Shown here piece after piece: positions 7,062 to 14,998 of a stretch of DNA of 39,833 nt. A model generated the notes under the pieces. That model saw only the letters and a list, made by a program, of their open reading frames with translations. It made no database searches and was not told the DNA's origin. A program made the position numbers and the translations under genes. Each line of letters starts with the position of its first letter. Position 1 is the stretch's first letter. Source of the DNA: Aureibaculum marinum. GTDB lineage: Bacteria; Bacteroidota; Bacteroidia; Flavobacteriales; Flavobacteriaceae. Where the stretch lies: the NCBI RefSeq assembly GCF_003813905.1, contig NZ_RPFJ01000032.1, positions 1 to 39,833 of the forward strand, read 5' to 3'.

Positions 7062-7772
7062 ATGGAATTTTTACAATCTCTTTTAGAGAATTATAACATT
7101 CCAATAGTATCAGCCTTTATACTCGGGCTAATGACCGCCATTAGTCCGTGTCCATTAGCTACCAATATTACTGCAACAGCATTTATCTCTAAAAATATTT
7201 CTAGTAAACGAAAAGTTTTTTTGAGCGGATTATTATATTCTTTAGGAAGAGGCTTTAGTTATACAACCATAGGGCTCATATTATATTTTGGAGCAAGTAA
7301 ATTTCATATCGCTAAATTTTTTAATCAAAATGGTGAAAAATATTTAGGCCCTTTACTAATAATCATAGGTCTAATAATGCTTAATGTTATTAAACTAAAC
7401 TTTTTAGGGAAATCTAACTTTCAAGAAAAACTATCAGAAAAATTTAAAGATAAAGGCTTATTTGGATCTTTTTTAATTGGTGTTGTTTTTGCCCTAGCAT
7501 TCTGCCCCTATAGTGGAGCTTTATTTTTTGGAATGCTAATTCCTATGACAGTTACATCTGCAAATGGTCTTTATTTACCTTTAATTTTTGCATTTGGTAC
7601 AGGGCTACCTGTAATTCTTTTTACATATCTATTGGCTTTCACTGCAGGAAAAGTAGGTCTATTTTATAATAAAATTACCAAAATAGAAAAAACAATGCGA
7701 ATAATTGCAGGTGTTGTTTTTATTATAACAGGTCTATATTATATTGCTATTTTCACTGGCATATTACAATAG
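7062..7772 (+). CDS. arsG: ArsG-like membrane protein of the CcdA/DsbD family
   Basis: This 236-residue membrane protein has about six hydrophobic segments. It matches the family annotated as aromatic aminobenzylarsenical efflux permease ArsG, but its architecture is that of CcdA/DsbD-beta. SPCPLATN puts C30 in the first helix and AFCPYSGALFF puts C148 in the fourth, the two positions that form the transmembrane electron-carrying cysteine pair in CcdA. With a cytosolic CXXC thioredoxin (4982) and an exported CXXC lipoprotein (6624) in the same operon, it may pass electrons outward rather than export a substrate, or do both. It starts on the base after the arsF stop and ends the operon. No clear hairpin terminator was seen after it. 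Confidence 0.78.
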   Translation: MEFLQSLLENYNIPIVSAFILGLMTAISPCPLATNITATAFISKNISSKRKVFLSGLLYSLGRGFSYTTIGLILYFGASKFHIAKFFNQNGEKYLGPLLIIIGLIMLNVIKLNFLGKSNFQEKLSEKFKDKGLFGSFLIGVVFALAFCPYSGALFFGMLIPMTVTSANGLYLPLIFAFGTGLPVILFTYLLAFTAGKVGLFYNKITKIEKTMRIIAGVVFIITGLYYIAIFTGILQ

Positions 7773-7946
7773 TAATAGCAAGTGTTTTAATACTATATAC
7801 CAAACTTTTTAGTTACATAAAACAAATCTATTAAAGTAAACTTTCTTTAAAATTCAAATAATCTATAACCTACTTTATCCTTTCTATAAAATAATTAATT
7901 TTTTTACACAACTATTTACCAATTAAAGCATCCGTAATTTAGTCAT

Positions 7947-7959
7947 GTCTTTTTAAGAC
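7947..7959. promoter_or_regulatory. Short inverted repeat GTCTT-N3-AAGAC upstream of the CHRD gene
   Basis: GTCTT and AAGAC flank three T bases, 40 bases before the CHRD lipoprotein start. No TAnnTTTG box is evident in this 226-base gap. The dyad may be a regulator site or part of an alternative sigma-factor promoter. With only five bases per arm it could also be chance. Confidence 0.25.
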
Positions 7960-7998
7960 GGCTAAGAATATAAATTACTAACTATTAAATTTTATATA

Positions 7999-8835
7999 AT
8001 GAGAAAAGTATTTCTATTATTATTTTGTACAGCATTAATTAGTATTACAACAAATTGTAATAATAACGGAGATTCTGGTCCTTCAATTATTGGGGCTGGA
8101 AATATAAAATTGAATACAAAAAATGTAATTCCCTCTGTTGAAAACCGAAATGAAACTGGAGTTTTAGAATTAATATTATACTCTGATAACTATTTGGAGT
8201 TTTCTATTGTTATAGATAACTTGTCTTCTTCTGATCAATTAACAGAAGCTTATATTTATACTGGAGACCCTGTATCAATAGGAACGCCCGCTATAACTTT
8301 AGTAGATGGTACTAGCACCATATTTCAAAATAACAAAGTTACTGGGGGTAGACAATTAACGGATGCAGAAGTGGCAATTATCACAGGAGATAATGTTTAT
8401 GTTAATGTGCATTCTGCAGAAAAACCTGAAGGTTTAGTTCGAGGACAAATAGATAAAATTATTGAACAAGCCTACAATGTAACTTTGTCACCACAAAATA
8501 TAATTCCCGAAATTACAGATAGAGAAGATCACGGAATGGCCATTCTTAGAGTTGTAAAAAACGAAAATGGCACATCTAAACTTATTTATAATGTTACTGT
8601 TGAAAACTTAAAACCTACTGATGCTATTACAAATGGTTATATCCGTATTGGAAATACTACCCAAAATGGAAATATATTAGTTGATTTAGACCTTACTGAT
8701 GCTTCTCAACTAGGTAGTACCAAAGAATTAGACTTAGAACCTAGTGTAAATACCAAATTAAAAAATGATGCACTATATATCAACCTACACTCCACTGATT
8801 ATGAAGATGGTTTAATGAGAGGACAAATAAGATAA
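7999..8835 (+). CDS. CHRD-domain lipoprotein with two CHRD repeats
   Basis: This 278-residue protein has a lipoprotein signal peptide (lipobox region TTNC, C20). Two CHRD domains follow, at about residues 37-150 and 158-278. Each ends with the family signature: YVNVHSAEKPEGLVRGQI in the first and YINLHSTDYEDGLMRGQI in the second. CHRD was named from chordin; bacterial copies are exported proteins of unknown function. Both domains keep the aligned pattern VIPxxxNRxxxG/EITDREDxG near their starts, so they probably arose by internal duplication. The gene stands alone between the arsenic island and the hydrolase cluster and is followed within a few bases by a strong hairpin terminator. Confidence 0.88.
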   Translation: MRKVFLLLFCTALISITTNCNNNGDSGPSIIGAGNIKLNTKNVIPSVENRNETGVLELILYSDNYLEFSIVIDNLSSSDQLTEAYIYTGDPVSIGTPAITLVDGTSTIFQNNKVTGGRQLTDAEVAIITGDNVYVNVHSAEKPEGLVRGQIDKIIEQAYNVTLSPQNIIPEITDREDHGMAILRVVKNENGTSKLIYNVTVENLKPTDAITNGYIRIGNTTQNGNILVDLDLTDASQLGSTKELDLEPSVNTKLKNDALYINLHSTDYEDGLMRGQIR

Positions 8836-8838
8836 TAC

Positions 8839-8866
8839 AAAAAACCACTTTAAAAGTGGTTTTTTG
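8839..8866 (+). terminator. Rho-independent terminator after the CHRD gene
   Basis: AACCACTT and AAGTGGTT form an 8-bp stem, extended by A-T pairs, around a 3-base loop and followed by a T-run. It starts about five bases after the stop codon. It separates this gene from the hydrolase cluster. Confidence 0.85.
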
Positions 8867-8941
8867 TTTAGCTCTCTCCCCTACTTTTTTAGAAATATTT
8901 GTAACTTCGTTAAAATTAATCTTTTACCAAACATATTTTTA

Positions 8942-10594
8942 ATGAAATTTTCTAAAACTGTAATTCTTTTTATTAGCTCTTTATTACTTCTTAATTGTAA
9001 TGCAAAACCAGATTATGAAATCCTTATAAAAAATGGAAAAATAGTAGATGGAAGAGGCAATACTCCTTTTATTGGAGATATTGCTATTAATGCGGATACT
9101 ATAGCCGCAATTGGCAATTTAAAAAATAAAACGGCAAAAAAAGAAGTTGATGCCACTGGTTTAGTAGTATCTCCAGGGTTTATTAATATGCTCAGTTGGG
9201 CTGCGTCTTCTTTAAATCAAGATGGTAGATCTTTAAGTGACATAAAACAAGGTGTTACCCTTGAAGTATTTGGAGAAGGGAGCTCAATTGGCCCTCAAAA
9301 GAAAATAGATACCCTGACAGGTAAAGTAGAATGGATTTCCTTAGGCCAAAAACTTAATGAAATGGTTAATAAAGGAGTTTCACCTAATATTGCTTCGTTT
9401 ATTGGTGCTACAACCTTGCGGATAAATACAGTTGGTTATGACAACCGAGTTCCTACCAAACAAGAACTAGACTCCATGAAAATGATGGTTAAACAAGCCA
9501 TGGAAGAAGGTGCAATGGGTATTGGTTCTTCACTAATTTATGCTCCTGCTTTTTATTCCTCTACAGAAGAACTAATAGAAATTTCTAAGGTAGCTGCTCA
9601 ATATGATGGTCTTTATATTTCACACATAAGAAGTGAAGGCAATAAAATTCTGGAAAGCATTGACGAATTACTTCAAATTGCTAAAGAAGCTAATATAAGG
9701 GCAGAAATATATCACTTAAAACAAAGTGGAAAAAACAATTGGCATAAATATGAAAATGTTATTAGTAAAATAGACTCTGCAAGAAATGCTGGTCTAACAA
9801 TAACTGCTAATATGTACACTTATATAGCAGGATCTACTGGGTTAGATGCCTCTATGCCTCCCTGGGTTCAAGAAGGCGGTTATGCTAAATGGGCAGAACG
9901 TTTACAAGATCCTGAAATTCGTAAAAAAGTAATTGAAGATATGCGTAAACCAGCAATAGAATGGGAAAGCTTAATGCAAGCTGCTGGCTCTGCTGATAAA
10001 ATGATTTTAGTTGGGTTTGATAATGATAGTTTACAATACCTAACCGGTAAAACCCTTGCTGAAGTTGCTAAAATGAGAAATACTTCTCCTGAAGAAACAG
10101 TTATAGATTTGGTAATACAAAATGGAAGTGATGTTAGTACTGTTTACTTTATGATGTCTGAAGAAAATGTAAGAAAACAAATAGCCTTACCCTGGATGAG
10201 CTTTGGCTCTGATGCCCGTTCTTATGCTGCTGAAGGTGACTTTTTAAAATACAGCACACATCCTAGAGCTTATGGAAACTTTGCAAGGGTTATAGGTAAA
10301 TACACACGAGATGAAAAATTAATTTCTCTTGAAGAAGCCATCCGAAAACTAACTTCTTTACCTGCTTCAAATCTAAAAATAAAAAAAAGAGGAAGTTTAA
10401 AAGTTGGAAATTATGCTGATATTGCCATTTTTGACTTTGATAAAGTAAAAGATAAGTCCACTTTTGAAAAACCTCATCAATATGCTACTGGCATGGTTCA
10501 CGTTTTTGTAAACGGAACACCAGTATTAAAAGATGGTGAACATACAGGAGAAAAACCTGGAAGAGTTGTTAAAGGTCCCGGATTTAAAGAATAA
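8942..10594 (+). CDS. D-aminoacylase/N-acyl-D-amino-acid deacylase-like lipoprotein lacking the HxH motif
   Basis: I place the start at ATG 8942 (550 residues), where a lipoprotein signal peptide begins (LLLLNC, C19). The frame is open from 8864, but that part overlaps the terminator of the previous gene. The protein is an amidohydrolase of the D-aminoacylase branch. Kept motifs are YISHIRSEGN, IYHLKQSGK and FGSDAR followed by THPRAYGNF, which hold the two histidines and the catalytic aspartate. The usual N-terminal GFIDxHxH is replaced by GFINMLSWA (residues 79-87). The family's GNCG loop is replaced by FGEGSS, so the bridging cysteine is missing too. Reduced metal binding or a changed substrate range is likely. 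It opens a run of five hydrolase genes, 27 bases before the next. Confidence 0.85.
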   Translation: MKFSKTVILFISSLLLLNCNAKPDYEILIKNGKIVDGRGNTPFIGDIAINADTIAAIGNLKNKTAKKEVDATGLVVSPGFINMLSWAASSLNQDGRSLSDIKQGVTLEVFGEGSSIGPQKKIDTLTGKVEWISLGQKLNEMVNKGVSPNIASFIGATTLRINTVGYDNRVPTKQELDSMKMMVKQAMEEGAMGIGSSLIYAPAFYSSTEELIEISKVAAQYDGLYISHIRSEGNKILESIDELLQIAKEANIRAEIYHLKQSGKNNWHKYENVISKIDSARNAGLTITANMYTYIAGSTGLDASMPPWVQEGGYAKWAERLQDPEIRKKVIEDMRKPAIEWESLMQAAGSADKMILVGFDNDSLQYLTGKTLAEVAKMRNTSPEETVIDLVIQNGSDVSTVYFMMSEENVRKQIALPWMSFGSDARSYAAEGDFLKYSTHPRAYGNFARVIGKYTRDEKLISLEEAIRKLTSLPASNLKIKKRGSLKVGNYADIAIFDFDKVKDKSTFEKPHQYATGMVHVFVNGTPVLKDGEHTGEKPGRVVKGPGFKE

Positions 10595-10621
10595 ATAAAT
10601 CTTAATTTAATAATATAAAAA

Positions 10622-11755
10622 ATGAAACTCTTTAAAATTTTATTTACAATTACCTTCATATTATTAATTTTTAGTTGTAAAAAAAATAAAAAAGAAACCA
10701 AACATGACACAACACTCAATATCAACGAATTGAATACTTATTTCACGAAAGCAATGCCTACCAACGAACCCGGTGGATCCATTCTAATAATGAAAGGAGA
10801 TAGTATCATTTTTAGTAAAGGTTATGGTTTAGCTGATTTAGAACTAAAAACTAAAATTGATAAAAATACACTGTTCAATATTGGTTCCATTTCAAAAACT
10901 TTCGTTTCTAACGCTATATTGATATTACAAGAAGAAGGTAAACTTTCTATTGAAGATAATATGGCAAAATATTTTCCTGATTTTAAAAATAAAGCAATCG
11001 CCGAAAAAGTAAAAATAAAACATTTATTAACACACACTTCGGGATTAAAAGACAATAGACAAACTAAAAAAGATTCTATATTTTACTTAAGTGCTAAGGA
11101 TGCCGAAAACTGGTACCCTACAACTCAAGCACAAAACCTCAACTTTGAACCTGGTACACGTTATGAGTATTCAAATCCTGCATATAACGCATTAGCTTTA
11201 ATTATTGAACAAGTAGCAGGCATAAAATGGCAAAAATATATTGAAGATAAGATTTTTAAACCTTCAGGGATGAAAAACAGTACAATTACTGACGGACCGC
11301 ATCCTGAAACTGGAGTTTCTCATGGTTACATAAAAAGTAATGGGCATTGGATAGAAAAAGATTATGGTGAAGAACCCACATTTGCCGCATCTGGAAATGG
11401 TGGGGTCTGGAGCTCTGTAAATGAATTGGCTAATTACGAATTGGCATTACAACAACATAAATTTATTTCTGATAGCACTTTTAAAGATTCGAGAACTATT
11501 AAATCATGGCCAAATTGGAAAGATTCCACTCCCCCATTTATAGGGTGGTCTTGGTTTATTAGAAAAACAACTGAGGGACTAAAAACTGTTGGCCATGAAG
11601 GAAGTCAAGGAGGGTTCTTATGTAACTATGTAACCATACCTGACAAAAAAATAACTTTTATTATTTTATGCAATACACGTAGAGATGTAGATGGTTTTAC
11701 AGAATTCATCACAAAGTGGCTGACAAAAAATCACTGGTTAAAAGAATTAGAATAA
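10622..11755 (+). CDS. Class C beta-lactamase-like serine hydrolase, lipoprotein
   Basis: This 377-residue protein has a lipobox FSC (C19) and one beta-lactamase/PBP4-like domain (Pfam Beta-lactamase type). The nucleophile motif is S89-I-S-K92 (NIGSISKTF). The second motif is YSN within YEYSNPAYNALALI. The third is HEG in VGHEGSQGG, in place of the KTG of true penicillin binders, as in esterase and D-peptidase members. It could act on beta-lactams, D-amino-acid peptides or esters; the motifs do not decide. It is the second gene of the hydrolase cluster, with 27 bases before and 48 after it. Surface anchoring is predicted, as for its four cluster neighbours. Confidence 0.88.
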   Translation: MKLFKILFTITFILLIFSCKKNKKETKHDTTLNINELNTYFTKAMPTNEPGGSILIMKGDSIIFSKGYGLADLELKTKIDKNTLFNIGSISKTFVSNAILILQEEGKLSIEDNMAKYFPDFKNKAIAEKVKIKHLLTHTSGLKDNRQTKKDSIFYLSAKDAENWYPTTQAQNLNFEPGTRYEYSNPAYNALALIIEQVAGIKWQKYIEDKIFKPSGMKNSTITDGPHPETGVSHGYIKSNGHWIEKDYGEEPTFAASGNGGVWSSVNELANYELALQQHKFISDSTFKDSRTIKSWPNWKDSTPPFIGWSWFIRKTTEGLKTVGHEGSQGGFLCNYVTIPDKKITFIILCNTRRDVDGFTEFITKWLTKNHWLKELE

Positions 11756-11803
11756 ACTTTTTAAATAAAATCTGAAGTAACATAAATCGACTAATAACAT
11801 ACC

Positions 11804-12706
11804 ATGAAAAACTTTAAATCAACCTATTACTTATTAATATTAATATGTATTCTAACTTCTTGCCATCAAAAAATTTCAAAAAATGAAAATTTAGAACATA
11901 CAATACGAACTCAAATAGATTCAATTAATGGTACTGTTGCTGTTGCTTATTATAATTTATCTGACCCAAAAGATAGCTTATTTATTAATGTTGATGAAAA
12001 TTTCCATGCAGCAAGCACAATGAAAGTACCTGTAATGATTGAATTATTTAAACAAGCTAATGAAGGAAAGTTAAATGTTAATGATTCAATTCTATTAAAA
12101 AATGAATTTAAAAGTATTGTTGATGGTAGTATATACAGTATGGATATAAACGATGATAGTGATGATGTTATTTACAAACACATAGGAACAAAAGTTGCAA
12201 TTAAAGATTTAATACATAGTATGATTACTGTAAGTAGCAATTTAGCAACTAACGTTTTAATAGAGTTGGTTAATGCTAAAAATGTCACCGCTACCATGCG
12301 TAATTTAGGTGCCAAAAATATTAATGTTCTTAGAGGTGTTGAAGATATAAAAGCTTATAACAAAGGGCTAAGTAACACAACTACTGCAAGAGATTTAATG
12401 ATAATAATGAAAGCCATCGCAAAAAACAAAGCTGGCTCTAAAGCTGACTCTAAAGCTATGATAGACATTTTAAAAGACCAACAATTTAAAAGTGTAATTC
12501 CAAAACATTTACCCAACAGTGTAACAGTAGCACATAAGACGGGGTCAATAACAGGAGTACATCATGATGCTGGCATTGTATATTTACCAGATGGACGTTC
12601 TTATGTAATTGTATTACTCTCTAAAGAGTTAAAAGACTTTGAAAAAGGAACTGAGCAATTGGCTAAAATATCTAAAACAATATACAACTATGTGGTTGAC
12701 AATTAA
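11804..12706 (+). CDS. Class A beta-lactamase-like serine hydrolase, lipoprotein
   Basis: This 300-residue protein has the lipobox LTSC (C20) and a class A beta-lactamase fold (Beta-lactamase2 type). Active-site motifs are S71-T-M-K74 (SxxK), S144-S-N146 (SDN-like) and K245-T-G247. The omega-loop glutamate is unclear: GVEDIKAYN (E180) stands where E166-x3-N170 is expected, with a different spacing. Deacylation may therefore be weak, or the enzyme may have another substrate. NTTTARDL after it is typical of this subgroup. It is a real class A relative, but calling it a resistance enzyme would go beyond the sequence. It lies in mid-cluster between the class C-like hydrolase (48-base gap) and the penicillin acylase (36-base gap). 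Confidence 0.87.
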   Translation: MKNFKSTYYLLILICILTSCHQKISKNENLEHTIRTQIDSINGTVAVAYYNLSDPKDSLFINVDENFHAASTMKVPVMIELFKQANEGKLNVNDSILLKNEFKSIVDGSIYSMDINDDSDDVIYKHIGTKVAIKDLIHSMITVSSNLATNVLIELVNAKNVTATMRNLGAKNINVLRGVEDIKAYNKGLSNTTTARDLMIIMKAIAKNKAGSKADSKAMIDILKDQQFKSVIPKHLPNSVTVAHKTGSITGVHHDAGIVYLPDGRSYVIVLLSKELKDFEKGTEQLAKISKTIYNYVVDN

Positions 12707-12742
12707 TTTAACTACTTTTACTCTTTTCAATACTTTTCTATC

Positions 12743-14914
12743 ATGAAAAAAATTTCAATTTTACTTTTATTCCTCGTTATAAGCTGTAAACAGTCTCCAA
12801 AAGTTTCAGAAGAAGTACAACGATGGCAAAAACAAGCCTCTAATGTTGAAATTATCCGTGATAGTTTTGGCGTACCACATATTTACGGAAAAACAGATGC
12901 AGATGCTGTTTTCGGACTGTTATACGCTCAATGTGAAGATGATTTTAATCGTGTGGAGCAAAATTATATATGGGCTATTGGTCGTTTAGCGGAAGTTGAA
13001 GGTCAAAAAGCTTTATATAGTGATGTCCGTGCTAAACTTTATATGACAAAGGAAGAAGCTATTGCTAATTATGAAAAAAGCCCTCAATGGTTAAAAAAAT
13101 TATGTAATGCTTTTGCAGATGGCATTAATTATTATTTACATACGCATCCTGAAGTAAAACCCCGTTTACTAACACGTTTTGAACCATGGATGCCAATGTA
13201 CTTTAGTGAAGGATCAATTGGTGGAGATATAGAAGGTATATCTACTCGAAAAATTGAAGCTTTTTATAGCAAACAACCATCTACAACAGCATTAAATACT
13301 ATTGAAAATTCCTTTTTAGAAAAAGAACCTGCCGGTTCTAACGGTTTTGCTATATCGGGTAAACTTACCAAATCTGGTAACGCCATGCTATTGATAAATC
13401 CTCACACCTCATTCTTTTTCCGTGGAGAAGTTCATGTAGTAAGTGAAGAAGGCTTAAATGCTTACGGTGCTGTTACTTGGGGTCAATTTTTTGTATATCA
13501 AGGTTTTAATGAAAAAACTGGATGGATGCATACCTCAACTTATACAGATATTAAAGACGAATTCATTGAAGATATTACAAAAACAGCTGATGGATACACC
13601 TACAAATATGGAGAAGAACAACGACCTGTAAAAGAATTAGAAATTACTTTAAAATATAAAAATGGAGATTCATTATCAGAAAAAAAGTTTACTCTATTTA
13701 GAACTCATCATGGTCCTATTACCCATGCTATAGATTCTAATTGGGTGGCCACTGCCATAATGTGGAATCCTATAAAAGCTTTAGAACAGTCTTTTACGCG
13801 GACAAAACTAAATGGTCATAAACAATTTAGAGAGATGATGAATATGCGTACAAATTCATCTAACAATACGGTTTATGCTGATGCTGAAGGAAATATTGCT
13901 TATTATCATGGCAATTTTATTCCAAAACGCAATACAAAGTTTGATTATACCACTCCTGTCGATGGTAGCAATCCTGAAACGGATTGGAATGGACTACATA
14001 CAGTTGATGAAAATATAACGGTTATAAACCCTGAAGTTGGATGGATTCAAAATTGCAATTCAACTCCTTTTACAAGTGCTGGAGAAAATAGTCCTAAAGC
14101 TGAAGACTATCCTTATTATATGTCTAGAAATTTAGAAAATTTTCGTGGAGTTCATGCTATTAGATTGTTAGAAAAAGCTAATGATTTAACATTAGATGGA
14201 CTAATCGCTATGGCTTATGATCCCTATTTACCTGCTTTTGAAGTTTCAATTCCTGGTTTACTAAATGCTTATGACAACTCGTTTCCTAAAGATTTAAAAT
14301 TAAAAGAACCTATTAACGTATTGCAAAAATGGAATTTTGCAGTTTCTAAAGAATCTGTAGCGATGTCGTTAGCCCATTTTTATTTACAATTTTACCTTCG
14401 CGAAGGAAATTTCCCTAATGGATTAAATGAAATGGAAAAAGTGAATTATATAGGGACTAAATCTCCTTTAGCTGAACGATTAGAAATGCTAAGAAAAAGC
14501 ATTACTCATCTAACTAATGATTTTGGAACTTGGAATACACCATGGGGAGAAATTAACAGATACCAACGATTAAATGGAGATATTGAACAGAAATTTGATG
14601 ATGATAAACCTAGTATTGCTGTTGGCTTAGCAACTTCTAGATGGGGAGCTTTAGCTGCATTTGGTATGCGATCTAAACAAAAAACAAAACGAATTTATGG
14701 CACAAGAGGTAATAGCTTTGTTGCTGTTGTAGAATTTGGTGATAAAGTAAAAGCTAAAACTCTATTGGCAGGAGGACAAAGTGGAGACCCTAACTCTCCA
14801 CATTTCGATGATCAAGCACAACGTTATGCCGATGTAGAATTTAAAGATGCTCTTTACTATCGTGAAGATGTAGAAACTAATGCCAATAAAAAATATCATC
14901 CTGGAGAAAAATAA
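12743..14914 (+). CDS. Penicillin acylase family Ntn-hydrolase, lipoprotein
   Basis: This 723-residue protein has a lipobox ISC (C15) and the penicillin amidase (S45) fold. The precursor should cut itself at G198-S199 (EPAGSNGFAI), which frees the Ntn serine S199 at the head of a ~525-residue beta chain. The alpha chain holds DSFGVPHIYGKTDADAVFGL, the usual early signature. Further beta-chain motifs are NPHT, and the oxyanion/substrate segment around TNSSNN. Relatives deacylate acyl-homoserine lactones, penicillins, aculeacin or other N-acyl amides. Lipoprotein anchoring means the substrate is met outside the inner membrane. Genomic context (two beta-lactamase folds and two D-aminoacylases) makes an N-acyl D-amino or beta-lactam-derived amide plausible. 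Quorum quenching is the main alternative. Confidence 0.9.
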   Translation: MKKISILLLFLVISCKQSPKVSEEVQRWQKQASNVEIIRDSFGVPHIYGKTDADAVFGLLYAQCEDDFNRVEQNYIWAIGRLAEVEGQKALYSDVRAKLYMTKEEAIANYEKSPQWLKKLCNAFADGINYYLHTHPEVKPRLLTRFEPWMPMYFSEGSIGGDIEGISTRKIEAFYSKQPSTTALNTIENSFLEKEPAGSNGFAISGKLTKSGNAMLLINPHTSFFFRGEVHVVSEEGLNAYGAVTWGQFFVYQGFNEKTGWMHTSTYTDIKDEFIEDITKTADGYTYKYGEEQRPVKELEITLKYKNGDSLSEKKFTLFRTHHGPITHAIDSNWVATAIMWNPIKALEQSFTRTKLNGHKQFREMMNMRTNSSNNTVYADAEGNIAYYHGNFIPKRNTKFDYTTPVDGSNPETDWNGLHTVDENITVINPEVGWIQNCNSTPFTSAGENSPKAEDYPYYMSRNLENFRGVHAIRLLEKANDLTLDGLIAMAYDPYLPAFEVSIPGLLNAYDNSFPKDLKLKEPINVLQKWNFAVSKESVAMSLAHFYLQFYLREGNFPNGLNEMEKVNYIGTKSPLAERLEMLRKSITHLTNDFGTWNTPWGEINRYQRLNGDIEQKFDDDKPSIAVGLATSRWGALAAFGMRSKQKTKRIYGTRGNSFVAVVEFGDKVKAKTLLAGGQSGDPNSPHFDDQAQRYADVEFKDALYYREDVETNANKKYHPGEK

Positions 14915-14998
14915 AAAACAACTTTTCCTTTAGATCTACTATTTTTAAAATTAGAAAATTAAAACAATTATATTCAAATAAATCATAAATATACTTCT

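Noticed and set aside
8864-8941. Upstream extension of the first D-aminoacylase frame (26 codons)
   Set aside because: It begins inside the terminator of the CHRD gene and would bury the lipoprotein signal peptide that starts at 8942.
11804-12706. Calling the class A beta-lactamase-like protein an antibiotic-resistance gene
   Set aside because: The SxxK, SSN and KTG motifs show the fold, but the omega-loop glutamate is uncertain and the genomic context suggests a metabolic role.
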